Shown here: in pieces, positions 7,846 to 10,000 of the stretch
Layout: each line of letters starts with the position of its first letter
How positions within the stretch are numbered: the first letter of the stretch is position 1
The notes under the pieces: generated by a model
Told to the model about the DNA's origin: nothing
The model's database searches: none
What the model saw: the letters and a program-made list of their open reading frames with translations, nothing else
Translations under genes and position numbers: made by a program
DNA from: Chromera velia
Lineage: Eukaryota; Sar; Chromeraceae
Assembly: GCA_018398765.1 (NCBI GenBank)
Contig: JAHBMJ010001279.1
Span: 17,501-27,500, forward strand
DNA: 10,000 bases
Reading direction: 5' to 3'

Positions 7846-7869
7846 AGCCTAAGTGGTGGCTTACCGGCT
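7846..7869 (+). other. Hairpin in the LINE-B 3' tail
   Basis: AGCC-TAAG at 7846-7853 pairs with CTTA (7860-7863) and GGCT (7866-7869), with a six-base loop TGGTGG and a two-base CC bulge. It lies 85 bases after the last LINE-B stop. Its first arm contains CCTAAG, as does the hairpin after LINE-A. Confidence 0.5.
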
Positions 7870-7897
7870 GTAACCATGTTTAACCGCCTCAATTTAT

Positions 7898-7912
7898 ATG
7901 ATGATGATGATG
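7898..7912 (+). repeat. ATG simple repeat, possible LINE-B tail
   Basis: Five perfect copies of ATG lie 28 bases after the LINE-B hairpin. Many non-LTR elements end in a short simple repeat instead of poly(A), so this is a plausible right end of LINE-B. I could not find a matching target-site duplication. Confidence 0.5.
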
Positions 7913-8368
7913 GATTAAAATTTAAAGAGGATCCCTAGTAGGACCCTCCAGACATAAATCATAATCCTAAATCCTAATATGCTGGCTTGAAGCGCCTCGA
8001 TTCATTCATTCATAAATTCAATGATATGAAGAAAAATTGTTCCTTGACATAGCAGGAAAACCTAGCGGCCCAGTAGTAGCGGGAAATCAATCAATTTAGC
8101 AATCAATCACTTTAAAAAAACGTACAAACTTACTACAAAGTTTTTTCCCTCTTCATTTGTTTTTAACTAACGATGAAGGCTAGGATGAAGGATTCTCAAA
8201 CCCTGTTCTTTTTTTTACACCGGTGATTTTCGCCGCCCCTTAGGGTGCGAAGAACAAACAAAATATGTTCGCAAGTGGAACCGCAGGTCCCGCTTCTTCG
8301 ATCAGGAATTAAGCGGGCATTCGATCTTCCCCACTTCTGACTCACTTGACTGGAAAAAGAGACGTGTA
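7913..8368. other. Intergenic stretch with short simple repeats
   Basis: No protein or RNA gene was recognised. The stretch holds three TTCA units at 8001-8012 and two groups of AATC units at 8085-8094 and 8101-8109. The second group follows a GC-rich patch with GTAGTAGCGGG, an arrangement that might be the end of a further, older LINE. A pair of GGATGAAGG-like units occurs near 8173-8192. Base composition becomes less AT-rich after about 8220. Confidence 0.55.
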
Positions 8369-8663
8369 GTGGGGCCTTCAGTGTGTCTCTATGAGTGTCA
8401 TTTTGTATTCCAGCCTAGGTTCCAGGGAGCGACCAGCTCTCTAGTCGCTTCTCGAAATCCTTCCTGTCCACGTCTCTCTGTCTACACCTCTCTTTCTCTA
8501 CTTGATCTGCCTCTTCTTTTCTCTCGGCATGTTTCTCTCTTGGCCGTTCGACCCGCCAATGCGACCTCTCTCTTCTGCTCGTCGTGCATGTTTCGCGTTT
8601 CATTCCAAACACGGTCATTTTGTCCTTTCTCTCCTCTACACTGACTGAGCAGAGCTCCATGGT
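8369..8663 (-). other. Region downstream of the methyltransferase, probable 3' untranslated and intergenic sequence
   Basis: On the - strand this is strongly purine-rich and follows the TGA of the methyltransferase. Short open frames on both strands have low-complexity or unrecognised sequence and look like chance. GAGCGAC at 8427-8433 can pair with GTCGCTT at 8444-8450 across a ten-base loop, with one G-T pair. No AATAAA signal was seen on the - strand, so the transcript end cannot be placed. Confidence 0.5.
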
Positions 8664-10000
8664 TCAACAGGTTCTCTGGAGAATGACGACCCTCCCGAAG
8701 GAAGGATAGTCTCCCTCCTCTTCCCCCTCCTCCTCCTCCTGTCCAACTCCCTGTACTGAAGTCCCCATGCACCCCCCCTTCCCCATCTCATTCGATTCCC
8801 CCCCCTCAAGGCTGTTCGCCCCAGTTTTCAGACTGTCAGGCGTCACCCCAGTCTGAATCTCCAGGGGAGAACTGCCAGTCGTCTGAGCAGGCAGCGCACT
8901 GGACTTGGTGTGGATGTAGTACTGAATGCGCTCAGCCGAGAGGACTTCGCACTGCACAGCCCCGGCCTGTCTCTTCCTCCCCCCCTCCTCACGTGCACCG
9001 ACCAGCTCCTCCAGGAATGACGGGTACGAATGAGCTCTCCACTGCATATACAACAGAAAACGCAAAAACACGAGAGAGAAAGGGCGTTCGACCTGTCGAG
9101 GAACGAAGAGACACGGTAGGCAAATCATGGATCTGGTAGAATAGGAAATTCACAGAAGAGGGGAAATTAACGCAATCAAATGGCATGTCGTGGCAAGTTG
9201 AGTATTTTGGTCAGGGGGGGAGGAGAACACATCGACAGGTGAACGCGAACATACTCGAAAAATACGGATATCATGGCGAGACGGAGGACCATCTGGCTGC
9301 TTGAGTGACGAACTACTCGAGTGAGAGACAGCCATCACCACAAATGTCAAAGAACAAGTGATCCACCGGCCCGAAAGCGAAACCTCGGCTGAAGTCATGA
9401 AAAAAAAAACGCTTTGCCCGGTTGAATTGAACAGGAAAACTTGCACTCACCGTTCTGCCAACAGTGAATGCAAGGATTCCTCCAGGCTTCAGGACGGCGA
9501 GAAGATTTCGAATGGCGGGATCAGGACCCACGTGGCCGCTTGTGAACGTGCCTGAGCTGAAGATGAAGTCGTACTCGTATCCCGTCTCCCCACCCTTTTT
9601 TCCCTCTGCCCAGTCGCTTTGTGTAATATCTTCTTCGAGGAGGTCACGGTACACGCTCTTCTTTCGGGCCTCCTCAAGCATGGGTCTCGAAATGTCCAAA
9701 CCGTCCACGGCACTCAGGAGAATGCCCTCCTCCCTGACAGCCTCAACAACAGCCTGACCAGAGAGACCAGTGCCGCACCCAACGTCCAGGCCGCACAGCC
9801 CTCCCTTGAAGCCTGTGCCAGAGCTGGACTCGAGGCACTGCCGCAGGGTTTTTGCGAGGCATTGGGCTGCACGTTCGCTCCCCACGTAAATGGTTCCAGA
9901 GGCCGAAGAACCTTTCACGTCCTCGTCGTAGGATCTGGCCCACTTCGCGTAGATCTCCTTGACATCTGTGGCTTTGTTCGAGTCATTCAGGAGATGACTG
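8664..10000 (-). CDS. Class I SAM-dependent methyltransferase, METTL27/WBSCR27-like, two visible exons, N-terminus outside window
   Basis: The coding parts are 9451-10000 (open to the right edge) and 8664-9041, joined across a phase 0 intron at 9042-9450, with TGA at 8664-8666. In window numbering (residue 1 at 9997-9999), YAKWARSYDEDV at 17-28 is the start of the domain and resembles the Y-x-x-W-A-x-x-Y-D-x-D-V of METTL27. LDVGCGTG at 71-78 is the SAM-binding glycine loop, and LDIS at 101-104 carries the acidic residue expected to hold the SAM ribose. GTFTSGHVGP at 150-159 is typical of the METTL27 group, and LKPGGILAFTV at 170-180 is the usual strand 5 region. Exon 2 supplies SYPSFLEELV, an acidic tract EEEEGEEE and a final strand GRVVILQR. 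Substrate is unknown. The GTG at 9916-9918 is not the start, because conserved residues lie before it. Confidence 0.85.
9042..9450 (-). other. Spliceosomal intron of the methyltransferase gene
   Basis: On the - strand the donor is ACG|GTGAGT, with the intron starting at 9450. The acceptor follows a long pyrimidine-rich tract and ends ATGCAG|TGG, with the intron ending at 9042. The length is 409 bases, and removal keeps the frame. Exon 1 then ends LAFTVGRT and exon 2 continues WRAHSYPSFLEEL, which is where the family goes from strand 5 into the next helix. Reading on without splicing reaches a TAG at 9313-9315 and loses the C-terminal strands. A second possible acceptor at about 9391 would run into TGA within 14 codons, so I discarded it. 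Confidence 0.8.

Noticed and set aside
7972-7979. Telomere-like CCTAAATCCTAA units
   Set aside because: Only two imperfect units are present, too few for an interstitial telomere tract.
8369-8644. Open frame of 91 codons on the + strand, rich in Ser, Leu and Phe
   Set aside because: It comes from pyrimidine-rich DNA just after the methyltransferase on the other strand. The composition explains the openness, and no domain is seen.
9313-9450. Continuation of the methyltransferase frame past 9451
   Set aside because: A good GTGAGT donor lies at 9450, the sequence after it does not look like the family, and the spliced reading restores family-like sequence.

Overview
This window looks like nuclear DNA of a eukaryote. 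It carries a protein gene split by a GT-AG intron, next to decayed Ty1/copia-type and LINE-type retrotransposons, with no bacterial-style operon or ribosome-binding-site layout. The mix would suit a retrotransposon-rich microbial eukaryote such as a chromerid or another alga or protist. That placement is a guess from gene style, and the sequence does not name the organism.

Positions 1-3449 hold the 3' part of a Ty1/copia pol gene on the + strand, entering from the left edge. In one unbroken frame it encodes the HHCC zinc-binding region, the integrase core, a long acidic linker, the reverse transcriptase (YVDD) and an RNase H. Four in-frame stop codons interrupt the last third, and there is no frameshift. 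A polypurine stretch and a probable 3' LTR follow, from about 3588 to about 4080 or a little beyond, with a TATA-like box, a GC-rich hairpin and a T/C-rich motif like those in many copia LTRs.

Positions 4080-4924 are AT-rich and show no gene. They include a cluster of short hairpins at 4483-4528. From 4925 a 5'-truncated LINE (LINE-A, + strand) begins directly inside its reverse transcriptase domain, without an endonuclease. It runs through the palm motifs and the C-terminal region to a CCHC motif and ends at 7077. It is broken by three in-frame stops and by two frame changes located in an A9 run and a G12 run. A second, different LINE 3' end (LINE-B, about 7162-7761) follows in the same orientation with its own CCHC motif. 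Both LINE ends are followed by a hairpin whose first arm contains CCTAA.

Positions 7762-8360 contain short simple repeats but no gene. From 8664 to beyond the right edge, on the - strand, lies the only gene that appears intact: a class I SAM-dependent methyltransferase resembling the METTL27/WBSCR27 family. It has two visible exons and a 409-base intron. All the mobile elements read rightwards, towards the 3' end of this gene. I see no new defence or regulatory system. The main value of the window is the nested fossil retrotransposons and the spliced methyltransferase.
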